From: Theobroma cacao
Taxonomy: Eukaryota > Streptophyta > Magnoliopsida > Malvales > Malvaceae
Assembly (NCBI RefSeq): GCF_000208745.1
Contig: NC_030853.1
Location: 6,979,340-7,043,339, forward strand
DNA length: 64,000 nt
Reading direction: 5' to 3'
Both the position numbers and the translations under genes were made by a program. The notes under the pieces are model-generated. The model saw only the letters and a list, made by a program, of their open reading frames with translations. It made no database searches and was not told where the DNA came from. Of this stretch, positions 1 through 11,682 are shown piece by piece (position 1 is the first letter of the stretch; each line of letters opens with the position of its first letter).

Positions 1-435
1 AATTTTTCACCACTTAACATATCATAGTTATTCATACCAAAAATAAGTAAATCCTATGATTTTGACAAGTTTTGGGTGGTGAAAATTACGATTTTTACCC
101 CGAGATGATAAAATTACTGTTTTGCCCTTATGTTTCGAAAATTACTGGAATTGAAAATTTTCACTTCCTATCATTAAATTATACTCCAAATAGTTAATCT
201 TGGTCAAAAATTTCACTCCATGATCAAATTATTATCTTAAGTGGCAAAATAACGATTTTGCCCCTTAACATCAAAATTTTCAATTTTTTCCCAAATGAAC
301 CCTCGAACTCCGAACAATCATTTTTAGTCATTCTTAGACTGTAAAATATTAAATTTCATCCTAGGATTCCTATTTGAACTAGTTCGAGGTTAAATCAACT
401 CAAGTGTACCGTTAGGTACAATACCGGGTTTCGTC
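1..435 (-). mobile_element. Partial chromoviral LTR, cut by window start
   Basis: The sequence resembles the right part of solo LTR C (about 51830-52400). Both share a run of T-rich lines with 'AAAATTACGATTTT' and 'TTTTGCC' phrases, then 'GAACTAGTTC', then a 'GTACC...AGGTACAATAC' block. C is oriented minus by comparison with D, so this copy is called minus. The left part lies outside the window. The exact end is unclear because the final bases of C (GGGTCTCACA) are not recognisable here. No reading frame is supported. Confidence 0.55.
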
Positions 436-842
436 TATTCTTAGGAACTTTCCTAGCGTAATAACATGCTACTCAGAGCATGTATGTCATGACATGTGTT
501 TATAAGGTCGGGTTTTACAAGATATGTATTTGGGTTATTGGCACAGTGATTAAGTGATATTAAATATGTGAAGGCGTAGGGCCATGATTACTTATGGACA
601 TAATATATGCATAAGGCTATTAAGCCATGATTGATTAGATTGAATATGATGAATACCCATGTGGGGTTAAAGGCATGGGGCCTTATAGCTTTATTATGTT
701 TCATTTGATGATGCCTTAGAGACTTGAAAGCACTTGAAATCATACTGAGCTTAGAGATGATTGAAGCTCGTTGGATTTGAAATATGATTTGATATGGACA
801 TAAAGAATGTTACAAGCATGATGGCCTGATTTGTGGATATGT
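436..842. other. Unassigned sequence, probably J LTR
   Basis: No gene is visible. Short phrases such as 'GGGCCATGATTACTTATGG' and 'AGGCATGGGGCC' recall chromoviral LTR sequence in I (near 16660-16700). The stretch ends exactly at the TSD TATGT (838-842) of H1 and resumes after H1 at 8294, so it belongs to the layer into which H1 inserted. Assignment to J rests on this position and weak similarity. Confidence 0.35.
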
Positions 843-2591
843 TGTTGGGATGAGCCCTACAACCAAATGGGATTGGTTGAGGCTTAATTTCGATCATGCA
901 ACAGTATCATTCTTGTTGATTGATTAGAGGTTTTCCTTTATCAACAAGACATTAATTATAATGAGTTATAAGTCTAATTGGATGAAGTCCATGAGATTAA
1001 TATGTTTTGCAAGGAAAATGTAATGGGTTGCAGTTATGAGATTTCTATGCATTAAAGCATAATCTCAAAATGTTCCTGGTCAATGTATCATTGAGACTAG
1101 ACATCAATGATGCTTAGAGACTGGTATATTCTATGTTCCTTACTTTAGAAGTAAGCAATCGATCTCATAGATTGAAGTATAGAGATACTTGGAACTAGAA
1201 TATAGGTGCTTGCTTGGGTGAGCAAGTTCACTGAACATGACCCGCCATGAGAAGTGCATTTGGTAATACACTCTAGTGTCTATGCAACACTTCTCATGTG
1301 TCAGTTGTGTAAATACTCCCTATACTTGAGACACCAGGTTGTCTTATGTGTGGAGTGCTATGCTTTGATCTCATCCCTATGGGTGCCTAACCAAAGATGC
1401 CAAAATAGGATGTTTTTGGGTATAGTATGAAGCATATGAAGGTAAATGAGTGGTCAAGATAGGAATCATCAGCTTAAGTGTTTTAGAGCACATATCCTAT
1501 CAGTTCTTGGTTAACATTAGCTTATTGAAGTCCTTGGCCAAGGCAACATGGAGATTATGAAAAAGGTTTCATAACTCTCTATAAAGCTAATGCTATAATT
1601 GTAGGAACAAATATGGAGTTCAATAAGAGTAGACACTGTACCAAGCTCTTATCATCTCTAGGATATGTGATGAGGGAATGAATTACACTGATAGACTATA
1701 CACTGAAAGGTTGTCAAAGAACCTTTTGACTCTCCCAACAATTGGGTGGCCATGATGCATTGCTAGATGCCAATCTTAGTCTATGGAATTGATTATAAAT
1801 TAATTGATTGAAATTTCTATTAATCAATTAAGTCATTAATCAATTCCATTGCCAACATGTTGGGAACCTAATGGGTCACACACAATGATTGCATTTGAAT
1901 TAAATTGGGGGAGTGACGATTTAAGTTAGACTTAAATCACATGCTAGGTAATTAACTTCTATAAACTTAATTAAAAGAGTTTAATTAAGTAATGTGCCCA
2001 ATATTATAATGTGTTATAATATTGAGGGCTTAATTGCAAAATTGAAGTTATTTTAACCTAACTATATAAGTCACCTTTTAACTATTTTCCATATGAGAGT
2101 TTTTCACAATTGAAGAAAACATAGTTTTTGTCAGAAAAAGAGAAACGTTTTCTTTCTTTGCCACCACTCCCTTTGTGTGAAAGAGAAAATTGCTTATGAA
2201 GCAATTTTCGTGAAAGGTTCGGCTAAGATTGTGAAAAAGAAAAAAAGGACCATTGTTATCCTCTTTGCTAGCACAAAGTATAGTTAAAAAGTCATTCGTT
2301 TGTTAAAGGTTCAAGTGCAATCGTGTGTACTACCATTGGAGGCCAAGCACTTGATTGGCTAGGGTTTTTGTTCCTTGTGGTGTTCGCGGGATTGCTTCGG
2401 AAAGTGCCATCTTGATTACGAAATTACATGGCAAGGTAACTTTCTAAACAATAATTTATTTTTTGCTTTTATGTGTTAAATATCACCAAGGTGATCCATG
2501 GGTGGAGGCATATTTTGTTGTTTAGTTATAAAATTTTTAATTTTCTTTCCGCTGCGTATTTTGAGCATATCATTCATAGCCAAACCCATCA
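843..2591 (+). repeat. H1 5' LTR
   Basis: This 1749-bp repeat starts TGTTGGGATGAGCC and ends AACCCATCA. It is about 112 bp shorter than the right LTR (6428-8288). The missing piece lies between two copies of a 24-bp palindrome. Only one copy remains here, at 1966-1989, while the right LTR has two. No reading frame in it is credible. Confidence 0.9.
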
Positions 2592-2592
2592 G

Positions 2593-2604
2593 TGGTATCA
2601 GAGC
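2593..2604 (+). promoter_or_regulatory. H1 primer binding site (tRNA-iMet)
   Basis: TGGTATCAGAGC lies two bases after the left LTR end. This is the usual Copia site complementary to the 3' end of initiator tRNA-Met, where minus-strand DNA synthesis starts. It fixes the + orientation of H1. Confidence 0.9.
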
Positions 2605-2769
2605 CTTCTTTGGTTCGATTTTAACACATGTTTATGTCTATTGTTGTTAATGCCCATAAAAGTGAGGCTTAAGTGCTTCATAAATGCAGGAAAATTAAGA
2701 GATCAATACACAGTGGAAATGTTCCAAGATGGATGATTATGTGTGGCTAATGGTGAAGGTAAAGTTACC

Positions 2770-3710
2770 AAAACGTGGCTAAAACAGTTGCTGTTTGCAA
2801 CAGAGACAGTCATAGTTTTGTTTGGCTTGGCAACCAATAAAGGCCTAAATTTGTGCAATTAGTTGCACCAATTGGCTGAGGATTTTTTTAATGAAAAGGT
2901 TCCATAAATTATCCAAATTATTGCCAAGAATTTTAAGGATTTAAATCCCTAGCATTAAGCTTTCATAAAACTGAGTTGGTGGAGTTAAAACTGTTGCTGC
3001 CTCTGCAGCAGCAAGCCATGATTTTGAATTTTTTTGACAGTTAAAAACGTTTCCTAAAATCCTGGAAAATTACTATGGAATTTTTCCATAAGTTTTCTAT
3101 CAAGGAAAATTTAATTGGGAATTAAATTCCTGATTTTATGCCACCAAATAGCTTCAAAAGAAAGACAAAACCGAAACTGTCTCTGTAGATAAGGGTCACG
3201 GTTTTGAATTTTTTTGACAGCCAAAACCACCTCATAAAATCCTGAAAATTTATTCTGGAATATTTCCATGAGTATTTATCAGGATAAATTTTTTTAGGAA
3301 TTAAATTCCTAACTTTTAGTCACAAAGAATTTCAAAAGGCCTTAAAAACCAATTCTGCCTCCTGCAGATAAAATTCACAGTTTTTGAATTTTTTGAATAA
3401 CCAAATCACCTCCTAAAATCCTGAAAATTTATTCTAGAATAGTTCCATGATTTATATATCAGGATAAATTTTATTGGATTAAATTCCTAAAGATACAGCA
3501 CCATAATGCCACGTAATTAGGACATGTCTGCTGCTGTCTGCAGCAGGACACTGTCTTGGTTAAGACATAGAATTTGTCAAAATTTTACACCAATAAATGA
3601 TCAATTAAATTAGTTAATTGGCTGAGGATAAGTTATGGAATTGGTTCCAGAATTATGCTGATTTTTTGAAACATTTAATTTAAGGAATATGATTCCTAAA
3701 ATTAAGCATG
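2770..3710 (+). repeat. Degenerate tandem repeats in H1 leader
   Basis: About five diverged units of 160-190 bp follow each other. The three clearest start near 2990, 3165 and 3345. Each carries, in order, a 'CTGC(A/C)G' rich patch, 'TTTTGAATTTTTTTGACAG', 'CCTAAAATCCTG(A/G)AAA', 'TTCCAT(A/G)A' and 'GAATTAAATTCCTA'. The flanking units near 2770-2960 and 3530-3710 are more diverged. The matching minus-strand leader of G (about 24200-24900) has similar phrases, so the repeats predate the split between the two elements. No reading frame is conserved across the units. Confidence 0.6.
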
Positions 3711-4188
3711 TCAAAGATGATACATTAACATCCACAAATAAAGAAACGTGATTTCTAAAATTATGGAAGTTAACATATCTTCATTAGCCAATTAAATATT
3801 TATGGAATGTGTTCTGTAAAGATCGATAATTTATTTCATAAATTATGGAATGTGATTCGTTAATTTAAGGGTGTCAAAATTTAAATAATTTAAGACTACA
3901 TTAATTTAGGAATTAGATTCCTAGGAGTAATGGGAGTCTTAATATTTATAGACAAATTTTATTTTGAATTGACTTCTTAGAAGAAGATAATTCTAATTTG
4001 GCATTAAATTTAAAGATTAAATTGTCTAAGTTATTTCCTAATAAGATTAGGTAATAATAGACATTCAATCTCTAATTAAATGAGATTAACAATAGGTTGT
4101 GTAAAATGTTTAGGAGCACAAATTAAAAATGTTTTAATTTGTAATTTGTAATAAAAATTTAATTCTAGTCCTAAGAAGATTAGGAATG

Positions 4189-4281
4189 GATAAATTACTA
4201 ATTTTGATTAGTAATACTTACCATATATGGAAACTTATTTCATATATGGTAAGTATTACTAATCAAAATTAGTAATTTATC
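4189..4281. repeat. Perfect inverted repeat, 41-bp arms
   Basis: Bases 4189-4229 are the exact reverse complement of 4241-4281, with an 11-base spacer (4230-4240). RNA from this place would form one long uninterrupted hairpin. The arms are A+T rich and contain TTTTGATTAGTAATACTTAC. The corresponding leader area of G (about 23760-23840) contains a single-arm-like sequence and no matching palindrome. Confidence 0.95.
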
Positions 4282-4499
4282 AAATACCTCAAAGAAGTTT
4301 CCATATATATAGAATTAAATGGTTACCCGAAAATTTGAAATTGGCAAAATTCAAATGTTGAAAATTGCTAATCTCAAATACCTCATATGATTAACAATTT
4401 GAATGAGACATGTCTTTAAATTTTATTAATATTGATGAATATATATGGATGATTATGGACTTAGGCCTAATATGATTATGCTATGGTTGAATGTATATT

Positions 4500-6412
4500 C
4501 TTGGTATTTTGAAATAGGACCTGCGTGTCTAGCCTTATCTCTTTATCTCGGTTTGTAAAATTCTTTTCTTATCTTACTCCTCTCGAATGTAACTCGAGGT
4601 TTCTACATTCAAATGTAATTAGAATTAGGATAGATTAGGAATTGAATTTTGGAAAAATTGACGATGGAGATTGAAGGCGCCAAGAAGGACAAGGAGATTA
4701 CAAGAAATTTTTGAAGATTCTTATATATAATCCCTTAGGTTTGACCAAGATAGTTTTCTTTGATGGCTCAAGGAAATTAGTATAATTAAAGTCCATAATC
4801 ATCCAAAGTAGGTTGCATGTGATAGATTTATTTTATGCAATTTAATAAATGCTATGCAATGCAAAGTAGTATGCATGTGATAGATTTATTTTATGCGATT
4901 TAATAAATGCCATGCATGCACAGATGAGACCCTAATAAAGGCAAAAACAAAATCCTTCATTATATATTGAGTCACATGCCACACATGAGCAAGTTGCCTT
5001 CCACCATATAGCAAGATAACCTGGCTGCTCTTTTAATCGGAGACTTGTTGAGCACACTCAAGGTCACACTTTTACACGAGTATGTTTGAGCTATTGGTGG
5101 GTCTTACTCAACTAGTTTCATAAAATCCGGATGCTTGGAAACTTGATTATTATGAAACTAGAGGCAAAGGCTAGGCAAATTATATATGATATGTTTAGAC
5201 AATGTGTTGTCACCTAGTTGGTCTAGGAGTTGTATAGAGATACAATTGGTAAGCTTAGTTACCTACCTAATCCATTGATCATGGTTTGTTGAGCACACTC
5301 AAGGCCATGACTTGATGGATGGGATCCTAGCCCACTAAGAGAATCCTAGTAGAGATCTTTCGAGGTGATATGGAAGGTTATCATCTTGTAAACAATAGTG
5401 GGAGAACTATTTAAAATTTTAAAACCTTGTTTTAAATAGTTATGCATGATATTTATGTATTGCTTTATTTTATCTATTTAGACATAATTTATATACATGG
5501 CTAATAATATGTCACTATGGTGCATCTTGGATGCAAATCAAACTTACTAGACAAAACCCTTTTTAAAGGTACTAGGACTTGAAAAACGTTCTCAAGCGAA
5601 AGGTTGTTCGTTCCATAATCTCTACCAAATACAATTCATAATTAGGAGTGTACTTCCATGAGATGGAATTTATATTGCCTTAATTATGAATTGGGAAGAC
5701 AACCATGATAATGGCACTAATTGGGAAATATTCTCAAACATCTTTATGGTAAAGATGGACAAAAGAAGGACTAAAAAAAAAAAATTTCCTTGACAAAGTT
5801 AAAGAAGAGGAAGCTTATAGAAGCCTCTACTTTGCCAAAGTTTATGATTGAGTTATACACTTTGTTCTATTATATGGGATCCAAAGGGTTGGATTTAATA
5901 ATATGTACAAGTGTATTTATCTCATAGACAAAATGAGGTTAGTGGGAGTGAATACAATTCTTTGGTGATACAATTACATGGGATGCAATGTATATAAAAA
6001 GTAAGTGCCAAAATTTAAAAGGGGCAGATGGTATAATGAAACGTGACAAATGATATGATGCATACAACATAGTTTAGCTGGAATGGTTCCAAAGAAAGAA
6101 AGAGGACTATGTACATCTATATAATTAAAGTCATATACATCCTATTAAAAGGGCTCTAATAGGAAGATACTTAGATCATTAATCCATGGAACTAATAAAA
6201 GGTTTTAAACATTGTTAATGTAACAATGGAGCCATACAAGAAGAACCTGGGTCTAATAGGATCTAGATATAGTAATATGACATGATGTGATGCATGGACA
6301 TCATGAAGATAGATAAAAGTAATTAACCACATTAAAGGGCACAAGCGAGTCTACATGCAGACACGATTGCTAGATGGATTGAATCCACATACGATAAGGT
6401 AGCAATTGGCTT
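4500..6412 (+). other. H1 interior, non-coding
   Basis: No coding domain is visible. About 4500-4640 and 4740-5400 match the reverse complement of the G leader (about 23450-23590 and 22740-23350). Shared phrases include 'TTGTTGAGCACACTCAAGG', which occurs twice in H1. After about 5400, where G enters its coding region, H1 shows sequence I cannot assign. The last bases before the purine tract (AATTGGCTTT) match G again. Confidence 0.6.
4804..4920 (+). repeat. Two-copy tandem duplication in H1 leader
   Basis: A unit of about 60 bp is present twice in a row (about 4804-4861 and 4862-4920). It contains 'GCATGTGATAGATTTATTTT' and 'TTTAATAAATGC'. Element G has only one copy, on the minus strand near 23225-23275, so the duplication arose in the H1 lineage. 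Confidence 0.75.
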
Positions 6413-6427
6413 TCTGCTAGTGGGAGA
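6413..6427 (+). promoter_or_regulatory. H1 polypurine tract
   Basis: The purine-rich CTAGTGGGAGA touches the right LTR. G has the equivalent CTAGTGGGATA at the same relative place on its own strand. This is where plus-strand DNA synthesis would be primed. Confidence 0.75.
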
Positions 6428-8288
6428 TGTTGGGATGAGCCCTGCAGCCAATTAGGATTGGTTGAGGGTTAATTTCGATCATGCAACAGTATCATTCATG
6501 TTGAATGATTAGAGGTTTTCCTTCATCAATAAGACATTAATTATAATGAGTTATAAGTCTAATTGGATGAAGTCCAAGAGATTAATATTCCTTGCAAGGA
6601 AACTGTAATGGGTTGCAGTTATGAGATTCCTATGCATTAAAACATAATCTCAAAATGTTCCTGGTCAATGTATCATTGAGACTGGACATCAATGATGCTT
6701 AAAAATTGGTATATTCTATGTTCCTTACTTTGAAAGTAAGCAATCGATCTCATAGATTGAAGTATAGAGATACTTGGAACTAGAATATAGGTGCTTTTCT
6801 GGGAGAGCAAGTTCACTGAACATGATCCGTCATGAGAAGTGCATTTGGTAATACATTCTAGTGTCTATGCAACACTTCTCATGTGTCAGTTGTGTAAATA
6901 CTCCCTATACTTGAGACACCAGGTTGTCTTATATGTGGAGTGCTATGCTTTGATCTTATCCCTATGGGTGCCTAACCAAGGATGCCAAAACAAGATGTTT
7001 TTGGGTATAATATGAAGCATGTGAAGGCAAATGAGTGGTCAAGATACGAATCATCAGCTCAAGTGTTTTAGAGGACATATCCTATCAGTTCTTGGTTAAC
7101 ATTAGCTTATTGAAGTCCTTGGCCAAGGCAACATGGAGATTATGAAAAAGGTTTCATAACTCTCTATAAAGTTAATGCTATAATTGTAGGAATAAATATG
7201 GAGGTCAATAAGAGTAGACACTATACCAAGCTCTTATCATCTTCGGGATATATGATGAGGGAATGAATTACACTGATAGATTGTACACTGAAAGGTTGTC
7301 AAAGAACCCTTTGACTCTCCCAACAATTGGGTGGCCATGATGCATTGATAGATGTCAATCTTGGTCTATGGAATTGATTATAAACTAAGTGATTGAAATT
7401 TATATTAATTAATTAAGTCATTAACCAACTCCATTGCCAACATGTTGGGAACCTAATGGGTCACACACAATGATTGCATTTAAATTAAATTAAGAGAGTG
7501 ACGATTTAAATTAGACTTAAATCACATGCTAGGTAATTAACTTCTATAAACTTAATTAAAAGAGTTTAATTAAGTTTTTGGCATAATTATAAATAGTTAT
7601 AACTATAAGGCCTTGATTGCAAAATATAAAGGAAATTAATTTTGATTTTAATTGCCAAGGACTTAATTAAAAGAGTTTAATTAAGTAATAGGCCTAATAT
7701 TATAATGTGCTATAATATTGAGGGCTTAATTGCAAAGTTGAAGTTATTTTAACCTAATTATAGAAGTCACATTTTAACTATTTTTCCTTATGAGAGTTTT
7801 CCACAGTTGAAGAAAACATACTTTTTGTCAGAAAAAGAAAAATGTTTTCTTTCTTTGCCACCACTCCCTTTGTGTGAAAGAGAAAATTGCTTATGAAGCA
7901 ATTTTCAAGAGAGGATTGGCTAAGATTGTGAAAAAGAAGAAAAGGGTAATTGTTGTCCTCTTTGCTAGCCCGAAGTATAGTTAAAAACTCTTTCCTTTGT
8001 TAAAGGTTCAAGTGCAATCATGTGTACTACCATTGGAGGCCAAGCACTTGATTGGCTAGCGTTTTTGCTCCTTATGGTGCTCGCGGGATTACTTCGGAAA
8101 GTGCCATCGTGATTACGAAATTACATGGCAAGGTAACTTTCTAAACAATAATTTATTTTGTGCTTTTATGTGTTAAATATCACCAAGATGATCCATGGGT
8201 GGAGGCATGCTTTGTTGTTTAGTTATAAAATTTTTAATTTTCTTTTTGCTGCGTATTTTGATCATGCCATCCATAGCCAAACCCATCA
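6428..8288 (+). repeat. H1 3' LTR
   Basis: This 1861-bp LTR runs from TGTTGGGATGAGCC to AACCCATCA. It keeps both copies of a 24-bp palindrome (7551-7574 and 7662-7685) and the intervening 87 bp that the left LTR lacks. It is followed by the TSD TATGT at 8289-8293. Confidence 0.9.
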
Positions 8289-8293
8289 TATGT

Positions 8294-8855
8294 GTTCCAT
8301 CTGAAGGATGAATTTTGGATGTTGATTTGATTCGAGGTTGAGTGGCGCCCCACACCCTATGACTATGTGTGTCTTTGTCAGGATTGGGGTATTAGTCCCA
8401 CTTATAGTGCTTTGATGCCACCTATTTGAGAATACTTCGGGTGATGCCGACCGTCGGGAGATTACTCCGGTAGATGATTTGATTCCCCACCAGTTGCTTC
8501 GATGCTGTGCATGATTTGTTTTCTGCTCGTTGCTTTAACACGCCCGTGATTTATTCTCCTCAAGCGACTTTGCCCTGAGTATGATTTGATTCTCTACCGG
8601 TTGGCCACTGTGTGTGATTTGATTATGTCTAGGGGAGGACCACTCGTTGACTTGATTCGTATATGATGTGAGATAGCCATGAGAGGCTTAGATAAATATG
8701 ATATGATTCTGATGTGAAACTCTGATAACTAGAGTGTGCCATGGAGAATGATTCGATTAACTTTGATTGGCTTCAAGGGTAAGCCTAATGATATGTGTGA
8801 TGACCTTCGTAGACATTGAGGATGTTGAGATGCCTTTATATTGGAGACTTATAGC
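8294..8855 (+). other. Fragment of J LTR
   Basis: No gene is visible. The stretch lies between H1 and M. It has phrases such as 'TGATGCCGACCGTCGGGAG' that resemble the chromoviral LTR I near 16740-16800. It is read as part of the interrupted LTR of J. Short frames here are not credible. Confidence 0.45.
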
Positions 8856-8959
8856 ATGTTTGGTACAAGGAATAGCTAAGTTATTCCCTGTCTATTCCTA
8901 TGGCTTTTTTTTACCCTCATTTGGTAAGCAATTATCTAAAGGAATAACTATTTTTTAGT

Positions 8960-9467
8960 ATTAGCTATTCCTCCAAAATGGTTATAACTCAGGCTTAACT
9001 AAACCCAAGCCCCCCCATGGTATTTGCTATTATGTGGTTGGGATAATAACTTTCAAATTTGATAAGACTAAAATGCCCTTTATAACTATAAAATATGACA
9101 ACCCTAGACATATAAATACTTCTTTTTCTTCTCATTTTTCTTTCTTCTTTCTTTTTCTTCTCACATTCTTGCCTTTCTCATTCTCTCTCTAACTTGCACT
9201 CATCACCGGAGATGACCATGGCAGCGACGGACGGATGCGATGATAATAGTGGTTATGACCGAATATGGTCGAAAAACGTCGATCTAGTGCTTTTTAGCAA
9301 GATTCAATTGAGGAGTTGTTAGATTTGGGACCCACGGTCTAATTTGGCCTCGAGAAGTATTAGATCTAGTTTTTCCCGACCAGATCCCCACGACTTGATT
9401 TGGCACTTCACAACTAGATCCCCACGGCAGGATCTGATCGCAAAAAGCGCAGATTTGGCGACCCATG
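8960..9467 (+). other. Unassigned stretch inside M
   Basis: The stretch has a pyrimidine-rich run (9120-9200, CTTTCTT type), then an ATG-containing GC-richer patch (9200-9460) with repeated 'AGATCCCCACG' and 'GATTTGG' phrases. It looks like a promoter and 5' leader of a transposon gene or a captured gene piece. No open frame longer than about 60 codons supports a product. Confidence 0.3.
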
Positions 9468-10930
9468 ATAATTCTATTTTATAAAATTATTTTAGTCCAA
9501 TTTTGTTATTAAATATTAGCTAAGTCCTTAATTTTTAATTATACTTTAGTTATTTTTAGTTATTTTTATAATTAGTTTAATTTTAGTGAATTATTTTAAT
9601 TTTATATTTATTTATTTTAAATTGGCCGTTATTTATTAGCTTTTATGCTTTTGTAGGATTTAAGGAAATTAGGCTTAATTTTGGAAAGTAAGGTGTTTGA
9701 AGGACCTAGAATTCTGCTTGCACATGCTTCGGTATTTTGCCCATAACTCTAGCTACAAAACTTTAAACGATGTTGTTCTTTGCCATTGGAAAGTTAAGAA
9801 ACAGAGCTACAACTTTCATGAGATCACCTTGCCCAGTTCTACCTTAAAGACAGAGAAAATTACTTTAGAAGATGACAAGGCGTACTGCTACGGGACTAGA
9901 AATTTTTAAAGATGATATTTGATTTTTAGGTCTCTCATTACACTTTTAAGCCCAATTAGAATTAGTAGGTTAATTGAGAAGATTTTATGTTAAGTTTGTT
10001 AGTATAAATAAGGTATTTTTATGAGACATTGGAGAAAACTTTTGGAGATTCAAGAGGCTGAAAGTTGAGGCAGAAACTTGAGAAACAAGCTGTAATCAAT
10101 AGTTTTGTTTTCTTTGTTAGTTTTTATTTTTCTTATTACTCTCAATGGTTGAATTTTATATAATGTTATTTGTCTTTACAATTGTGAGTAGCTAATTGTT
10201 TTTAGGATTGCAATTGAACTCACATGTTAGAAAATTTTTAATCTCTTTCTTGCTTATTTTTAATGAGATTTGAATTGTTTATTCCAATTTATTTTTAATG
10301 CTTTTAATTGCCTGATCATCAATTAAATTGATTTAGGAATTAAACAAACTTGGGAAAGGAAGTTTAGTGTAGACTAAAATTGGGATAGTATATGATCTTA
10401 TTAATTGATTTACAAATAGGATAGGGATATATCTATAGGCCATATGTAGCTAGATTTAGAGCTTGAACTTAATGAGTTTATTTTAATTTCAATTCACATA
10501 GGGATATATTGTTTTGGTTAAAGTAGATATTTTTATAAGATGAGTCCGGAGACCTTTATAAATAATTGAGGACTCTAGGTTAGCAATTCAACCTACTGAA
10601 ATAAGTTAAGGAAGAGAGGTAAGATTTAGATGAAATGTGAGAGATATTGTACTCATAGGCTTGTTTGATTTGCTGTTTACCCAATTATCTTGTTGCTTTA
10701 ATTTTTAATTAAATTAGTTTTGGTTGAGTAATTTTTAGTTTAATTAGAATTCAGATTTTAATTATTTGAATAAAACTAAATTGTTCTAATTTTAGTACTT
10801 AGTAAAATTTTAGATTAATTTTTTGTGGGATTGATACTCTACTTATTTATATACTATCTATTCGATATGCATTTTTGCATAGTAGAATTTTAATTGACAC
10901 TCTAGTGGCTAGATTCAGCCACATGGTGAG
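9468..10930 (+). repeat. Probable Gypsy LTR or leader remnant
   Basis: The sequence starts TGATAATTCTATTTTATAAAA and ends near a 'GTGGGATTGATACTC' phrase (about 10828). In Athila/Tat-type Gypsy elements a 'GTGGGATCGACACTC' block lies near the LTR end. The part at 9700-9880 has the 'CATTGGAAAGTTAAG' and 'TTGCCCAGTTCTA' phrases also seen in L1 (30655-30735). A 70-codon frame at 9697-9909 lies in this non-coding block and is not a gene. Boundaries and TSD are not resolved. Confidence 0.35.
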
Positions 10931-10979
10931 CTAGATTGGAGTTTCATTACATCGACTACATTTTTGGTGGTCAGACCAT

Positions 10980-11682
10980 GGAAAAGAAGAAAGGAAAAAA
11001 GAAAAAAAGAAAAAATTTAAATAAGAAAGTTAAAAATTTATTATATATTTTAATCATAATAATATTTAAATTATAAATAAAATATTAATCTTTTAAAATG
11101 TTAATGTTTACCTTATTAAATTATTAATATATTAAATTTTTAATGAAAGTATAAATAAAAAATAAAAATGCAAATAGAGAAAAAATAAAAATTATCATAT
11201 TTTAATATTAAATTACTAAATTTTAAATTTTAAAAATTTTAATGAAAATGAAATTTTAATAATTAAAAAAGAGAAATTTTCCTTATATTTGTCTTTTGGT
11301 ATAAATTTTACTAAATTATATAAAAGGTATTTTTGTTGTTTTAAATACTAAGTATTTTTATAAAAAATAAATTTTAGTTTTTAATTACATATTATAAAAA
11401 TTAATATTTGAAATTTGGAAATTAATTAAAATTATTAATATTTTAATCATAATAATATTAAATTACAAATAAAATATTAGTATTTAAATTATTAATGATC
11501 AAATTATAATAAAATAGTAATATTTAAAAATATCAATATTTAAATTATAAATTAGTAATAGTTTAATTAAATTATAAATTATTAATATTTAATAAATAGA
11601 ATAAAATTAAATAATCATATATATAATAAATGATATTTTTATCTTTTTATTTTCTATTCCATTCTTTGTCCAAAGTTATTGT
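10980..11682. other. Extremely A+T-rich spacer in M
   Basis: Apart from a purine run at 10980-11020, this is almost pure A+T with repeated 'TTAAATTATAAA' and 'AATATTTAAA' phrases. No gene, TIR or LTR end is visible. It ends at the TSD of K. Confidence 0.6.

Larger units (their letters stand above)
843..8288 (+). mobile_element. H1: non-autonomous Tork-like Copia element
   Basis: This is a complete LTR element of 7446 bp flanked by the 5-bp direct repeat TATGT (838-842 and 8289-8293). It has two LTRs, a TGGTATCAGAGC primer binding site directly after the left LTR, and a purine tract directly before the right LTR, so it reads on the + strand. The 3.8-kb interior holds no recognisable gag, protease, integrase or reverse transcriptase. 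Its leader (about 4500-5400) and its last part before the purine tract match non-coding parts of minus-strand element G (about 22740-23590, and just inside G's purine tract). Its LTRs are also homologous to those of G. I infer a deletion derivative that depended on proteins from a G-like partner. Confidence 0.88.

Noticed and set aside
9697..9909. 70-codon + strand frame in M
   Set aside because: The same phrases recur as non-coding LTR sequence in L1 (30655-30735), where no frame is kept.
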